Below are positions 55,289 through 63,909 of a stretch of 64,000 nt of DNA, piece after piece. The stretch covers positions 62,001 to 126,000 of the forward strand of contig JBJLEF010000009.1 of NCBI GenBank assembly GCA_045565995.1, in the 5' to 3' direction. Positions within the stretch are counted from its first letter, which is position 1. Every line of letters starts with the position of its first letter. Source of the DNA: UBA721 sp002705165. Lineage in GTDB: Bacteria > Planctomycetota > Planctomycetia > Pirellulales > Pirellulaceae. Both the position numbers and the translations under genes were made by a program. The notes beneath the pieces are model-generated. The model was not told the DNA's origin. It did not search any database and was given only the letters and a program-made list of their open reading frames with translations.

Positions 55289-58033
55289 TTACGGAGCCGC
55301 AGTTGCAGCAGAAACGTTCAATTTAAGAGTCGCTTGTCCGGTGACCGGGACGTTATTAAACTTCCCAGCACCATTGAGTTCGACCGAATGCTCGCCAACA
55401 GTCGCATTGGCAGCCGCATTAACTTCCAACATACCTTCGGTCGCGTCTTTCGCAATTTGCAGTTTGGCAGACGTCACACCGGCTACTCCGCCCGGCAACT
55501 TAATCGTCAGGTCAACGGGGTCTACAAAACCGTATTGACGTTGGATCACAACTTTCACTTGGACTTTTTCACCTGCTTTTAATGCGCCAGAGGCTTCCTG
55601 AACAGTGAAGGGAGAGCTGACGACCTTGAGGGTAACTGGAGTGGAAACCACTGCGACGTTCACATCTTTGGCAGCCTGTGCTTTCTGGGCATCCGCCAAT
55701 GCCTTATCAGCAGCTGCTTTCGCGTCGTCGGTTCGCTTCTTTTGCTCCTGCGCAGTTTTCAACGCCGCTTCGGCAGCGGCTTTACCATCCTCAGCGGCTT
55801 CGTCGCGAGCTTTAGTCTTCGCTTCAACATCCGCATTAGCGGCTTCCTGAAGAGTTGCAATATGGTCAACCTTAGCTTGAATCCGGACAACGACGGCCGG
55901 ATTGGGGACGCGTTTAACCTTACCGTCGGCTTTGAGATAGAACGTGTACAAACCAGGTTTTGCATTTGCATTCGTGAGGCGAACGGCAAGTGTTTGCTCA
56001 TTTTCGGCCGCTTTAATTGTGACGTCGGCCGGCTTAATTTCACCAGGTACGTTGGTCGCTATAAACTTTAGGTCGCCTGCGATTCCTTCTCCGCGTGCTA
56101 TCTTAATTGGAATGTCCAATGAACCACCTCGGGACGTCTCCAGCACGGATCCATCACCAACCGAGACAAAGGCTGGATCGTCGTCAACGTCGATAACCGA
56201 AAGCCAAAACTCATTGACCGTACGATAGTATGCTGGAATCTGCGTTTTATTTGCCGTCCCCCAGCTAACAGCTCCGTAATTGACGGGAACATTGACAGCC
56301 TGACCATCAACATCAATACTACCGACAAGCTTGACCGTGCCATGCCATGATTTCACATCGGCTGAGGCCACAAAAATCAGGTTACCTATGGTCTGGTTAG
56401 CCCCAATTACGACTTCACTACACGTCACACCTGCCGGCAGGCCTTCCGCCTTAATACGAACGTCACCAACATACCCTTCTAAACGTTCCACCCGGACATT
56501 CACGAGCAAGGTGCCTGATTTACGAATAGCAGGTGAAAACATTTTAATCTCATTGGCGTTGGCTGTTTTCAATTGTCGCAATTCCGCTGTCAGCCGAACC
56601 CTTGGATTCTCTGGTCGTATACGAAGCTCATACTGCATACGGGGATCATTTCGACTAACACCAAAATTATCTAACACGCGAATACGATACACCCCGTCCG
56701 CAGGACTGGTAAATTTATAGGATGGGTCATCTGTAGAGTCGTCATAATCCTGACCAATCCGACCGTTACGATCCCCAGGATCATCTACATTGGCGACCAC
56801 GGATACTGTTTCTTCTCCAGCGTCATTCTTAACAACTCGCTGTAAAAGAATCGAAGGATCGGTTGGCAAGCCTAATTGGTGACTAACAACATCGATCCAG
56901 AAAACAGTGCCTTGAGTTGCCTCGAATTCGTACCAATCTACATCGCGGGCCGGGTAAAACTGACCAGAGACGTTCACCGGTACCGGAATCTTGGTCGCGG
57001 TCGAAGCTTGATCATTATCCCCGGATTCCACGACCGACGTAAGATCCGAGACATTCATGACCACGGCCACGCCCGCCGCTGTGGTCGCAGTTCGCGCAAT
57101 TCGAGAGGTGACCATTTTCTGAACGCCAAGCCCACTAACACCCACCTCTGCGGGAATTTGGACATTGGTCTGGAGCGATTGCAACGGTGCGCCGTCGAGC
57201 GTAACACCGTCCAATGGCTTACCACCGGGCAGATTTCGTCCGACAATTGTATAACTAGCATTACTACCGGCTGCCCCCGAAGAGGGCACGATGTAGTCAA
57301 CAACCGGGCCACTGGTGATATGCAGGCGATAAGTATGATCTCCGCCACCAGCGTATACAAAATCATATACACCTATCATGAAGTCCGCTTCAGCCTCCGC
57401 TGTAAAATCGAGTAACGGATCGTAGCCGTTATGATCATGACTCACCGCAATCTGAGTTCCCGCGGCATCAAACAGAACAAGCGAAACGTTTGCACGCGAA
57501 TCGAGCCGATGTGCCCAGCAGTCAGCCAGCACTCGCTGACCAGCTGTTAGATGGACTTTGTAGTAATCAATATTACTCGCTTCAGTCGTCCCGGTGATCA
57601 CGTTGCCAACCGCTACTTCCTGGGCGGTATCCTTGGAACGATTGGCTGCGTTGTCTTTTACCTCTTCGCCTAAACTGATTTGAAAAGGCCGAGGGTTCGA
57701 TACGCCGAACCGCCCGACAATCCGTGCTTCATAGTTACCAGCAGGTACATCACCCGCGATCTTAACTAAAAAAGTACTATTTACCGGTATTGGCCCAGTA
57801 TCAAACTCGCCTGCCGGAGTCATCTTCTGCTCGGCAGTAATACCAGTGTGGTTGAAAACCATACGCGTCAGATCGTCATTAAATGCACCTCCCACGGTAA
57901 CTTCCAACTCGGTGCCCTGCTTCGCTCCGTTAGGGACAACCCGGTGCAGCTCGTTGATTGCTAATTGCCCGAAGACGCTTGTAGTATTGAGTATTCCAGA
58001 GACTACGAGTAATAAAAGTACGAGACGTTTCAT
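55289..58033 (-). CDS. Exported protein with pre-peptidase (PPC) domains and Ala-rich helix
   Basis: ATG 58033 is used with a signal peptide (LVLLLLVVSGILNTTSVFG); a TTG 6 bases upstream is in frame. The approximately 914-residue protein has an N-terminal Ig-like domain (LHRVVPNGAKQGTELEVTVG), then PPC-like domains recognised by NIDYYKVHLTAGQRVLADC with DYDFVYAGGGDHTYRL-like text (YDFVYAGGGDHTYRLHI) and DVDWYEFEATQGTVFWIDVV with GVYRIRVLDNFG. Near residue 730-790 there is an Ala/Lys-rich helical stretch (AEAALKTAQEQKKRTDDAKA) like that of its operon partner. C-terminal beta domains follow. No protease domain is seen. Probably a secreted scaffold. Confidence 0.9.
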   Translation of the reverse strand: MKRLVLLLLVVSGILNTTSVFGQLAINELHRVVPNGAKQGTELEVTVGGAFNDDLTRMVFNHTGITAEQKMTPAGEFDTGPIPVNSTFLVKIAGDVPAGNYEARIVGRFGVSNPRPFQISLGEEVKDNAANRSKDTAQEVAVGNVITGTTEASNIDYYKVHLTAGQRVLADCWAHRLDSRANVSLVLFDAAGTQIAVSHDHNGYDPLLDFTAEAEADFMIGVYDFVYAGGGDHTYRLHITSGPVVDYIVPSSGAAGSNASYTIVGRNLPGGKPLDGVTLDGAPLQSLQTNVQIPAEVGVSGLGVQKMVTSRIARTATTAAGVAVVMNVSDLTSVVESGDNDQASTATKIPVPVNVSGQFYPARDVDWYEFEATQGTVFWIDVVSHQLGLPTDPSILLQRVVKNDAGEETVSVVANVDDPGDRNGRIGQDYDDSTDDPSYKFTSPADGVYRIRVLDNFGVSRNDPRMQYELRIRPENPRVRLTAELRQLKTANANEIKMFSPAIRKSGTLLVNVRVERLEGYVGDVRIKAEGLPAGVTCSEVVIGANQTIGNLIFVASADVKSWHGTVKLVGSIDVDGQAVNVPVNYGAVSWGTANKTQIPAYYRTVNEFWLSVIDVDDDPAFVSVGDGSVLETSRGGSLDIPIKIARGEGIAGDLKFIATNVPGEIKPADVTIKAAENEQTLAVRLTNANAKPGLYTFYLKADGKVKRVPNPAVVVRIQAKVDHIATLQEAANADVEAKTKARDEAAEDGKAAAEAALKTAQEQKKRTDDAKAAADKALADAQKAQAAKDVNVAVVSTPVTLKVVSSPFTVQEASGALKAGEKVQVKVVIQRQYGFVDPVDLTIKLPGGVAGVTSAKLQIAKDATEGMLEVNAAANATVGEHSVELNGAGKFNNVPVTGQATLKLNVSAATAAP

Positions 58034-58256
58034 GTTCAAACCTGTATCGATTGGACGGTGATCAACTTCTTATGGACAAACGTAAACAAACTTTCGTTTG
58101 TCACTAATTCATAGGCGGGGGCTCTACTGTTTGGGCGATCCATGCCTCTTGAGCGTAACGAATTACAGCCCCTTTAGTTTACCCAATCTCAAGAGTCCCT
58201 TCAAACCTCCTAGTGCCACTTCTTGCCTAGGAACCAGATTTTAGGAGAAGCAACAC

Positions 58257-58652
58257 TTAATAGCTCTCAGGCAATCCCTCACCAGAGTCAGAATGATAGT
58301 CAATTTGGCTTAATTCTTGATGTCCATAGGTATTTTCTTCCGGGCCTGGGGGCTTTTCTGAACGTCCCAAAAGTGGCACTAAAGCCACGCCCACCAAAGT
58401 GAATAAGACTGCATCATGTGCGTACCAATAAACCGTCCCTAGGAAGCTTTCATAAGCATTTTCAGGGAACATGTTGAAACGCTGGTAGATCCAAGAGTGC
58501 CAGAACGCTAAATACAGAGCAAGTGGAAGCACCAACGAGGCTCGCGGGCGGCCAACCCTAGACAGCACTTTGAACACAAAAAAAACAAACCCACCCAACG
58601 CTAAACATAACAGGGTGTAAAACAAATTAAGGATTAAAGTAATATCGCCCAT
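58257..58652 (-). CDS. Small membrane protein, unrecognised
   Basis: A 131-residue protein with three or four predicted membrane helices (ILNLFYTLLCLALGGFVFFV, then LVLPLALYLAFWHSWIY, then AVLFTLVGVALVPLLG) and a hydrophilic C-terminus with Glu, Asp, Ser and Gly. The spacing and the strongly hydrophobic pattern argue for a real gene. No family was recognised. It lies after the PPC gene and has no clear operon partner. Confidence 0.55.
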   Translation of the reverse strand: MGDITLILNLFYTLLCLALGGFVFFVFKVLSRVGRPRASLVLPLALYLAFWHSWIYQRFNMFPENAYESFLGTVYWYAHDAVLFTLVGVALVPLLGRSEKPPGPEENTYGHQELSQIDYHSDSGEGLPESY

Positions 58653-58823
58653 TTCTAAGTCTTTCTAATTACTACTAAAGCAGTCCCAGGTCCCAACGAA
58701 GCCGGTGTCCCAACAAATGGGTTGCGGCAAACCCAAGCTAAAGTTATCGCAGGGTTGATTACGTAGTCCGGAACAAGGTGAACGGTGCCCACTTTGGTAA
58801 AGCTTGCCAAGAATTTAACCGGA

Positions 58824-59087
58824 CTAACTACGCCCCTTTAGTTTGAATAACAGATAAAAAATCCCGGGTATCACGAAGACAAACACCTTTCCACTTACTC
58901 CACCGTCGGGAGAGATCATAAACGCAAAGGAAACCATCGCAATGATTGAGATAGCTATGTGAAGTTTTACGTGGCGTAAGGTTTTTTCACGGTATTTGCG
59001 TTTTATATCAAACACCAGTTCCTGTCCCAGACCAATCACCAAAAGAATCGGTGCCAGAATCCTCAGTGTGATAATCAAAAACTCCAT
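58824..59087 (-). CDS. Small membrane protein, unrecognised
   Basis: The ATG at 59087 follows a good ggtgggaa site and gives 87 residues; the longer frame starting at 59129 is less likely. Two hydrophobic segments (FLIITLRILAPILLVIGLGQ and LHIAISIIAMVSFAFMIS) and a third near the C-terminus (VFVIPGIFYLLFKL) are joined by a basic loop KRKYREKTLRHVK. Not recognised. It diverges from the membrane protein at 59.2 kb. Confidence 0.5.
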   Translation of the reverse strand: MEFLIITLRILAPILLVIGLGQELVFDIKRKYREKTLRHVKLHIAISIIAMVSFAFMISPDGGVSGKVFVFVIPGIFYLLFKLKGRS

Positions 59088-59212
59088 CTTCCCACCGCTT
59101 TCCAGGGAAACTGCGTGCAGCCCAATCACCGCTTCCGCGAGCTCGCTATCACATTTTTAGTGCATCTCCGAGCTAATTAACCTAGATTAAATTCTAAAGG
59201 ATTCAGACCCGA

Positions 59213-59818
59213 ATGGATAAACATTCTACAAATTTGAACGTGCCATGGTTGAAAATCATACATGCTGGCTTTAACGCCGGCTTCAGATGGACAATCTCTA
59301 GCATCGTCTTGGGACTGCTGGCGTTTCTCATGAGCGATGGCCTCGAAGCCTCGATCCGAGTCATCCTATGGAGTCCGGTTGTTATGTTCGCAATGGGATT
59401 CCTGTTTGCCTCGCTAGGCCTGTTTTATATCTGCACATGCCAATTTAAATGGGCGCGATGGATGGTATGTCTCTTCTGGTTTCTAGTGGCTTTCGTCAAC
59501 GTCGGCATTTTCGTATTACTACCTCATGTTTGTCTTTTCGTCTGTTTGAGATTTATCGTTTATCAATCTGGTGCTTGGGACTTTTCGGGGACGAACATTT
59601 TCTGGGTCACCTGCTGGACAATTGCAACGTTGTGGTGGTCATGGAAATTAGTTCATGCCAAATGGATTAAAAGCATCTGGGGTAAATGCCTAGCTTACGT
59701 AAATGACACTGAAGGCGCAAAGAAAAAACTGATAAAGGCGATTCCAAAAATGTCCAAGAAACAGCCCTTGCTACCTAATTTCTTTTCTAAGAAAAAAAGA
59801 AAAGCAGCGAACTCGTAG
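59213..59818 (+). CDS. Four-helix membrane protein with a basic tail
   Basis: A 201-residue protein with about four membrane helices (TISSIVLGLLAFLM; VVMFAMGFLFASLGLFYI; WMVCLFWFLVAFVNVGIFVL; IFWVTCWTIATLWW). Its C-terminus is strongly basic (FFSKKKRKAANS). It is rich in Trp and Phe. No family recognised. It starts the rightward pair with the next gene. Confidence 0.55.
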   Translation: MDKHSTNLNVPWLKIIHAGFNAGFRWTISSIVLGLLAFLMSDGLEASIRVILWSPVVMFAMGFLFASLGLFYICTCQFKWARWMVCLFWFLVAFVNVGIFVLLPHVCLFVCLRFIVYQSGAWDFSGTNIFWVTCWTIATLWWSWKLVHAKWIKSIWGKCLAYVNDTEGAKKKLIKAIPKMSKKQPLLPNFFSKKKRKAANS

Positions 59819-59994
59819 TCGCAGCGAATATAAATATGATTGTGAGTGAAACGAAACAAACAAACCACAGTGGTAACACATTGAACCGTCCAGAAACACG
59901 ACTGAAGTTTGATTGCAAGTTACGAGAAGCAATCGCATGCCGAATCTTATTAGTAACGCAAGCAACTAAATAGGCCAATTTGGGAGTAATACAC

Positions 59995-60654
59995 ATGCTG
60001 ATTCTGGGTAATTCTTTTCAGGGACTGGAGGATCTCTTTAATGGCATTGCCAGTTTATTGATGCTCCTATTTTTCCTGGCGTTATTGGTGGCAATCGTAT
60101 TTGGGGGCGTCATCAGTACACTGGTTGGATCTGTCATTGGATCTGCTCTCAACCGCACCCTTGCGGAGCAGGAATTCGTCCAGCAGACCGATCACGCTAA
60201 AACTCCGCAGTCTGTTTATCAACAGGAAGATCAGCCGCGAGAGTTAAAACGGCCACCACTAAGAGGTATTGGCTTTCAAATATTATTCACCTTTTTTGGT
60301 GCCGGTACGCTGTACATTATATTCTTAGTCTTTGCCGAACGCCGTTTCGAACAAACTGAGGCGTGGTGCTGTCTCTTGACATCGCTCGTTAGTGCTTCGG
60401 CCATCTACAAGCTACGTCAGACCAAACGAAATCAGAGTCTCCCTGGGGATTTAGCTAAGCAGGGAAGAGTCCGACTCTACCTCACCTGGTTTTACCTGAC
60501 CTTGTTCGCGAACGTCGTTATCGCCGGAATCTTCAGTATCTGGGCATTGACTGTGAACGCGTTTATTTCCATCGGTATGCTCGTCTATCCAAATCAGAAG
60601 AATGCGGAGAATGATGAACCGTCAGCCCACACAAACACCCCCGACCAAACCTGA
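59995..60654 (+). CDS. Membrane protein, unrecognised
   Basis: The ATG at 59995 with a gggag site is preferred over TTG 59980. The 219-residue protein has an N-terminal hydrophobic pair (LLMLLFFLALLVAIVFGGVI), a polar middle rich in Gln, Arg and Glu, and two later helices (FTFFGAGTLYIIFLVF and LTLFANVVIAGIFSIWAL). The C-terminus is acidic and polar. It converges with the DapA-like gene. Not recognised; cotranscription with the preceding membrane protein is possible. Confidence 0.55.
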   Translation: MLILGNSFQGLEDLFNGIASLLMLLFFLALLVAIVFGGVISTLVGSVIGSALNRTLAEQEFVQQTDHAKTPQSVYQQEDQPRELKRPPLRGIGFQILFTFFGAGTLYIIFLVFAERRFEQTEAWCCLLTSLVSASAIYKLRQTKRNQSLPGDLAKQGRVRLYLTWFYLTLFANVVIAGIFSIWALTVNAFISIGMLVYPNQKNAENDEPSAHTNTPDQT

Positions 60655-60701
60655 TTAACGAGTCTCAACCTACGCTAAATCATCGTGCAGCTATCCAACA
60701 A

Positions 60702-61592
60702 TTAAAGCAGACCGGCTGATTCCAGTTCCATTCGTAGTCGGCGGACGTCATCGTCTGGCATTGGCTGGCTTGGCTGACGAGGTCGCATGCCTTCAAACCC
60801 CATTAAGCCAAGGCAGGTCTTGATCCCGGTTGCGAGGTAGGGAAGCATGATCTCATCGATCCGACGAATCTGCTCCTGGAGCGATTCCGCCTCTGCATAA
60901 TTACCTGCCATACCGTCTTCAAGTAATTGCTTTAAAGCGTCCGGCCAGATATTTGAAAAGGCGGTGGTCGTACCATTACAACCAATCAATGTCCCCGAAA
61001 GAATCATACTGCCGTTACAAATCCAAAAGCGTTTGTCTTTCGGAACAAATCGACGCACACGAGCTTCAAATCGCATGTCATGATCCGTCACATATCCAAA
61101 GACACCATCCATCGATGCAATTTCTCCCAACAGTTCCGGCGACCCTGCCGGTTTAGCAGCCACCCCAAAACTCGATGGATTACTTTGATGCATCAGCAAA
61201 ACGGGTACCGGGCAACGAGGTAGCACTTGCTGGAAATACGGCAAAACCTCTGACTCGATTCTGGGAAACCGAAGACGCACCATTTCAGCGCCGGCTTCGG
61301 CATGACGTTCTGCCTGCCGTAGCGTTTCCACCACCGATGGTGCATCGATTCCACCAGCGGTAATTCGATCACCCTCCAATGCATCGGTGACCACGCGTAG
61401 TAAATCGACGCGTTCAGGTTCGCTTATCATAAACTCTTCACCTGAGTGAGAGCCGATAATAAATACCTGATTCGCAGTCTTGGACCACCTCTCCGCATTC
61501 CGTTGAGCAGCATCGAAATCTATTTGTTCCGTGTCGTCAAAGGGAGTGACCATTGGCATAGCCACAATCGGGTCATCGGTGAGAATCGTCAT
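60702..61592 (-). CDS. Dihydrodipicolinate synthase-fold protein without canonical active-site residues
   Basis: A 296-residue TIM-barrel protein of the DapA/NanA superfamily. PMVTPFDDTEQIDFDAAQRN and IIGSHSGEEFMISEPERVD (in place of the usual GTTGE) place it in the family. The Schiff-base Lys expected in GVKEAS is absent; the equivalent text is GYVTDHDMR (residues 166-174), and the usual YNxP Tyr region reads LLMHQSNPSS. Activity as an aldolase is therefore doubtful; a binding or otherwise altered role is possible. It converges with the membrane gene at 60.0 kb and is followed by the hairpin repeat. Confidence 0.85.
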   Translation of the reverse strand: MTILTDDPIVAMPMVTPFDDTEQIDFDAAQRNAERWSKTANQVFIIGSHSGEEFMISEPERVDLLRVVTDALEGDRITAGGIDAPSVVETLRQAERHAEAGAEMVRLRFPRIESEVLPYFQQVLPRCPVPVLLMHQSNPSSFGVAAKPAGSPELLGEIASMDGVFGYVTDHDMRFEARVRRFVPKDKRFWICNGSMILSGTLIGCNGTTTAFSNIWPDALKQLLEDGMAGNYAEAESLQEQIRRIDEIMLPYLATGIKTCLGLMGFEGMRPRQPSQPMPDDDVRRLRMELESAGLL

Positions 61593-61692
61593 AAGTCAGG
61601 GTACATTTCAGGTTAGAATTCCAGAGTGGCGAAGGCTGAGACTTCGATTTGCCCAGCCAAGCCGTAATCCAATCGCTTCTTCTATTCTAAAC

Positions 61693-61730
61693 AAAAAAAG
61701 CGTCTCACCCTGCACTACAAGGGAAACGCT
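61693..61730 (-). terminator. Minus-strand terminator inside repeat copy 1
   Basis: Read on the minus strand, agcgtttccctt and aggg..agacgct pair around a loop, then seven T (A run at 61693-61699). It terminates leftward transcripts from the prepilin gene. Confidence 0.65.
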
Positions 61731-61779
61731 CTTAAAGGTTCAAACGCCGATTGACGATTGAAAATGCTGTGAAGCTGTT
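61693..61779. repeat. Hairpin-bearing repeat, copy 1
   Basis: About 87 bases matching copy 2 at 63910-64000. Shared blocks: the hairpin core (agcgt.tcaccctgca..acaagggaaacgct) and the tail gaaaat..tgtgaagctgtt, with a variable middle. Conservation is not restricted to the hairpin. Confidence 0.8.
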
Positions 61780-61988
61780 GAACTAGTGGAAAACCAATAT
61801 TTCTCAACAGTTCTTAGTTTTCCCGCTTGCGATTTGACTGTTTATTAAACCACTTCCTGTAGACCAAACAACAAACGGCTTGCCTTACGCTGACATTGTC
61901 TCGCCGTATTAGGGTCCTTTTAGAACTTCCACCCGTTCATCTCGAAAGATATCTTTCACAAGCCCCTGTGAAACCATCGTTTACTTCC

Positions 61989-63260
61989 TTAATAAAGTGA
62001 AGTTGTTTCCATCCGAACCGTTTTTTCAAAAACGCCGATTATATGTGGCACGAATGTGGCATAGGTTGGATATTCAGGTGGCAGGCTAAGAGGCTTACCG
62101 CAGTCACATCTTGCACTTTTAGGTAACCATTCTACTCGATTCCAGTCAGGGCCCTTCAATGTTGCATCGCGGTAGAAAAAGCTCTTCGTCAATTGTTGTA
62201 CTTCATCATTGATGTACGTTACTTTGTACCAACGAAATTGCGGCCCCATCGACGATTGAGCTGAAAGCATGATCCAATCACCATGTTTAATGTCGAGAGA
62301 AGCACTGTTGCTGCTATGCAATCTCACCTCACCTCCTCCAAAACCGTTGCCTCGAAGTGTAACTCTTAACATGCGTTCCTGATCTTCGCGGGCACTCGTG
62401 TGTTGATTGAGAACACGGTTGTGGAACACAATAATCGAGATTAAATACTGATCGGTACGCTCCGTCCCGGATGAAATTCCAGAAGTATTAACCGTAAAGA
62501 AACGATGTGGAGTAACCGTCGCCATCCAACTGAACTCAGTCGCTCCGAGTCGGTCCATATCACCAAACCCAATTCGCTTAACATACGCTTCGTCTTTTTC
62601 GTCGGTAATCCCGTCTTTATCGTTATCAATACCGTCCGCCATTCGAACAGAGCTTGCTGAAGGACTTGTACGGTCGTCAAACCAAATCTGTTGGGGCAAC
62701 TCAGTGGCTATACTAGACAAACTTGTTGCTAAGTTGTCTTTAGCGGTGAATAGTTCCTGAGCCTGTAGTTGGTTCATAATTGTGGCAACGCCTGCCCCAA
62801 ACTTATCGGGGTTGTATTTGGCCGGGTCATTCATGATTCCCATTGGGTTAGCAATTGTCAAACGTGGCATGACTGCTATTTGCGTAGGGTTCCGGGGTGG
62901 AACTCGAACTCCTGGAAACGAGCTGAGTCGGGCAACGTCTTTGTTGTTGTTGACGACTTGCCGTGAAATAAAATACGGATCGATGCAGTAAGAGTCAGCG
63001 GTTTCAAATTTAACGAACGTCGCACTTGCCTCATCGTAAACTCTGAGCATATCCTGCCGTCGCAAGTGCCGCATATCGAATTCTTCGATCGCATTTAGAC
63101 CGAGGTTGCTCATACCATCGGCTTTAAGTCCTTGAGTGAGTTGAGTGCCAGCAATCATGATCAACCCGGCAATTCCCATGAGGCCCATTATAACGATGCC
63201 GATCGAGAACAGAACTTCTACGATCGTTATACCAGATGGCTTTCGATAAGAATTTGTCAT
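61989..63260 (-). CDS. Long prepilin-like protein with a calcium-loop motif
   Basis: ATG 63260 gives MTNSYRKPSG, a class III prepilin leader, followed by cleavage site G/ITIVEVLFSIGIVIMG with Glu at +5, as in GspI/PilV-type proteins; a frame start at 63296 adds 12 residues. The about 423-residue product is two to three times longer than usual pilins. The body contains MADGIDNDKDGITDEKDEAY, which resembles Asp/Asn/Gly calcium-binding loops (DxDxDG). It probably belongs to the secretion or pilus system whose other genes lie at the left of the window. It is followed by the hairpin repeat downstream. Confidence 0.85.
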   Translation of the reverse strand: MTNSYRKPSGITIVEVLFSIGIVIMGLMGIAGLIMIAGTQLTQGLKADGMSNLGLNAIEEFDMRHLRRQDMLRVYDEASATFVKFETADSYCIDPYFISRQVVNNNKDVARLSSFPGVRVPPRNPTQIAVMPRLTIANPMGIMNDPAKYNPDKFGAGVATIMNQLQAQELFTAKDNLATSLSSIATELPQQIWFDDRTSPSASSVRMADGIDNDKDGITDEKDEAYVKRIGFGDMDRLGATEFSWMATVTPHRFFTVNTSGISSGTERTDQYLISIIVFHNRVLNQHTSAREDQERMLRVTLRGNGFGGGEVRLHSSNSASLDIKHGDWIMLSAQSSMGPQFRWYKVTYINDEVQQLTKSFFYRDATLKGPDWNRVEWLPKSARCDCGKPLSLPPEYPTYATFVPHIIGVFEKTVRMETTSLY

Positions 63261-63296
63261 CCTGAATGGGCCCTCCGATCGATTAATTATAGCCAC

Positions 63297-63641
63297 GCGA
63301 GATCTAATGGCTAAACCGCGATCTATCTTGAAAAACGGAAATGGGAGATTCTAACAATATCGCTTTTTCGCCAGTACAGCCCCCTATCGTTCAACATTTT
63401 CGAGCAAGGTACTCCATCATTCGAAAAGTTGTTACAGTGCCGGCAGCGTTTTCAGTTCGTGTTCTGGTGCGCGAAAGTGGGAGGATCGTCCCCCCCTAAG
63501 TCTCTGATAAAACAGGCTATCTGTTCATCAGTGGACGATCCATTCGCATTCTCCTGTTCAAAAAAATCGCGTGCTAGTAGTATCGGTGCGAAACAAGGTG
63601 TTGCTAGGCGCACTTTTTTAAGCGGATCCCGAAATTAGGAT
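63297..63641. other. Gap upstream of the prepilin gene
   Basis: About 345 bases without a supported gene. It should contain the promoter of the leftward prepilin gene; no -10/-35 pair is convincing. A C tract occurs at 63490-63496. Short frames here look like chance. Confidence 0.4.
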
Positions 63642-63836
63642 GTGTTTTTTGTTGTAAGAACGGATGGGAACAACAATTTTGCTTCCATTGAGGTGACCAA
63701 CCACGAAACGTTGATGGACGGGATAAGATCGGCACGCCTTGCCGATGCGGCGTCCACGGGCTGGCGTGAAGCGGTCATGACACCAGCGGGTGAATTGGTG
63801 GGTCAAAATCCAGTACACTTGTTGTGGCGGGTTTAG
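63642..63836 (+). CDS. Possible small protein (64 residues)
   Basis: Frame MFFVVRTDGNNNFASIEVTN, then HETLMDGIRSARLADAASTG, then WREAVMTPAGELVGQNPVHL, ending LWRV. The composition resembles a soluble protein, not random frame noise, and the ATG follows a ttagg. It has no recognised family. It lies just upstream of repeat copy 2 and could be a remnant of a gene. Confidence 0.3.
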   Translation: MFFVVRTDGNNNFASIEVTNHETLMDGIRSARLADAASTGWREAVMTPAGELVGQNPVHLLWRV

Positions 63837-63909
63837 TACACATTTTTTTGATTGCGGGTGTCAAATCCTGCTCGCTTTTGATTGTCTTGGCAAACGTTTG
63901 TTGAGCCAC

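Larger units (their letters stand above)
61593..61988. other. Gap with the hairpin repeat and a 22-codon frame
   Basis: About 400 bases between two leftward genes, so it is the 3' flank of the prepilin gene and the upstream region of the DapA-like gene. It holds a repeat (61693-61779) with a terminator hairpin. A small minus-strand frame at 61909-61977 (MVSQGLVKDIFRDERVEVLK, then GP and stop) has an aaggaag site 7 bases before its ATG and starts just after the prepilin stop. It may be a tiny gene or a remnant. No promoter was identified with confidence. Confidence 0.4.

Noticed and set aside
61531..61761. Open frame sharing the ending KSVSPC.TRETLL with a frame at 63790-63981
   Set aside because: The similarity results from translating the two hairpin repeats; it does not indicate related proteins.
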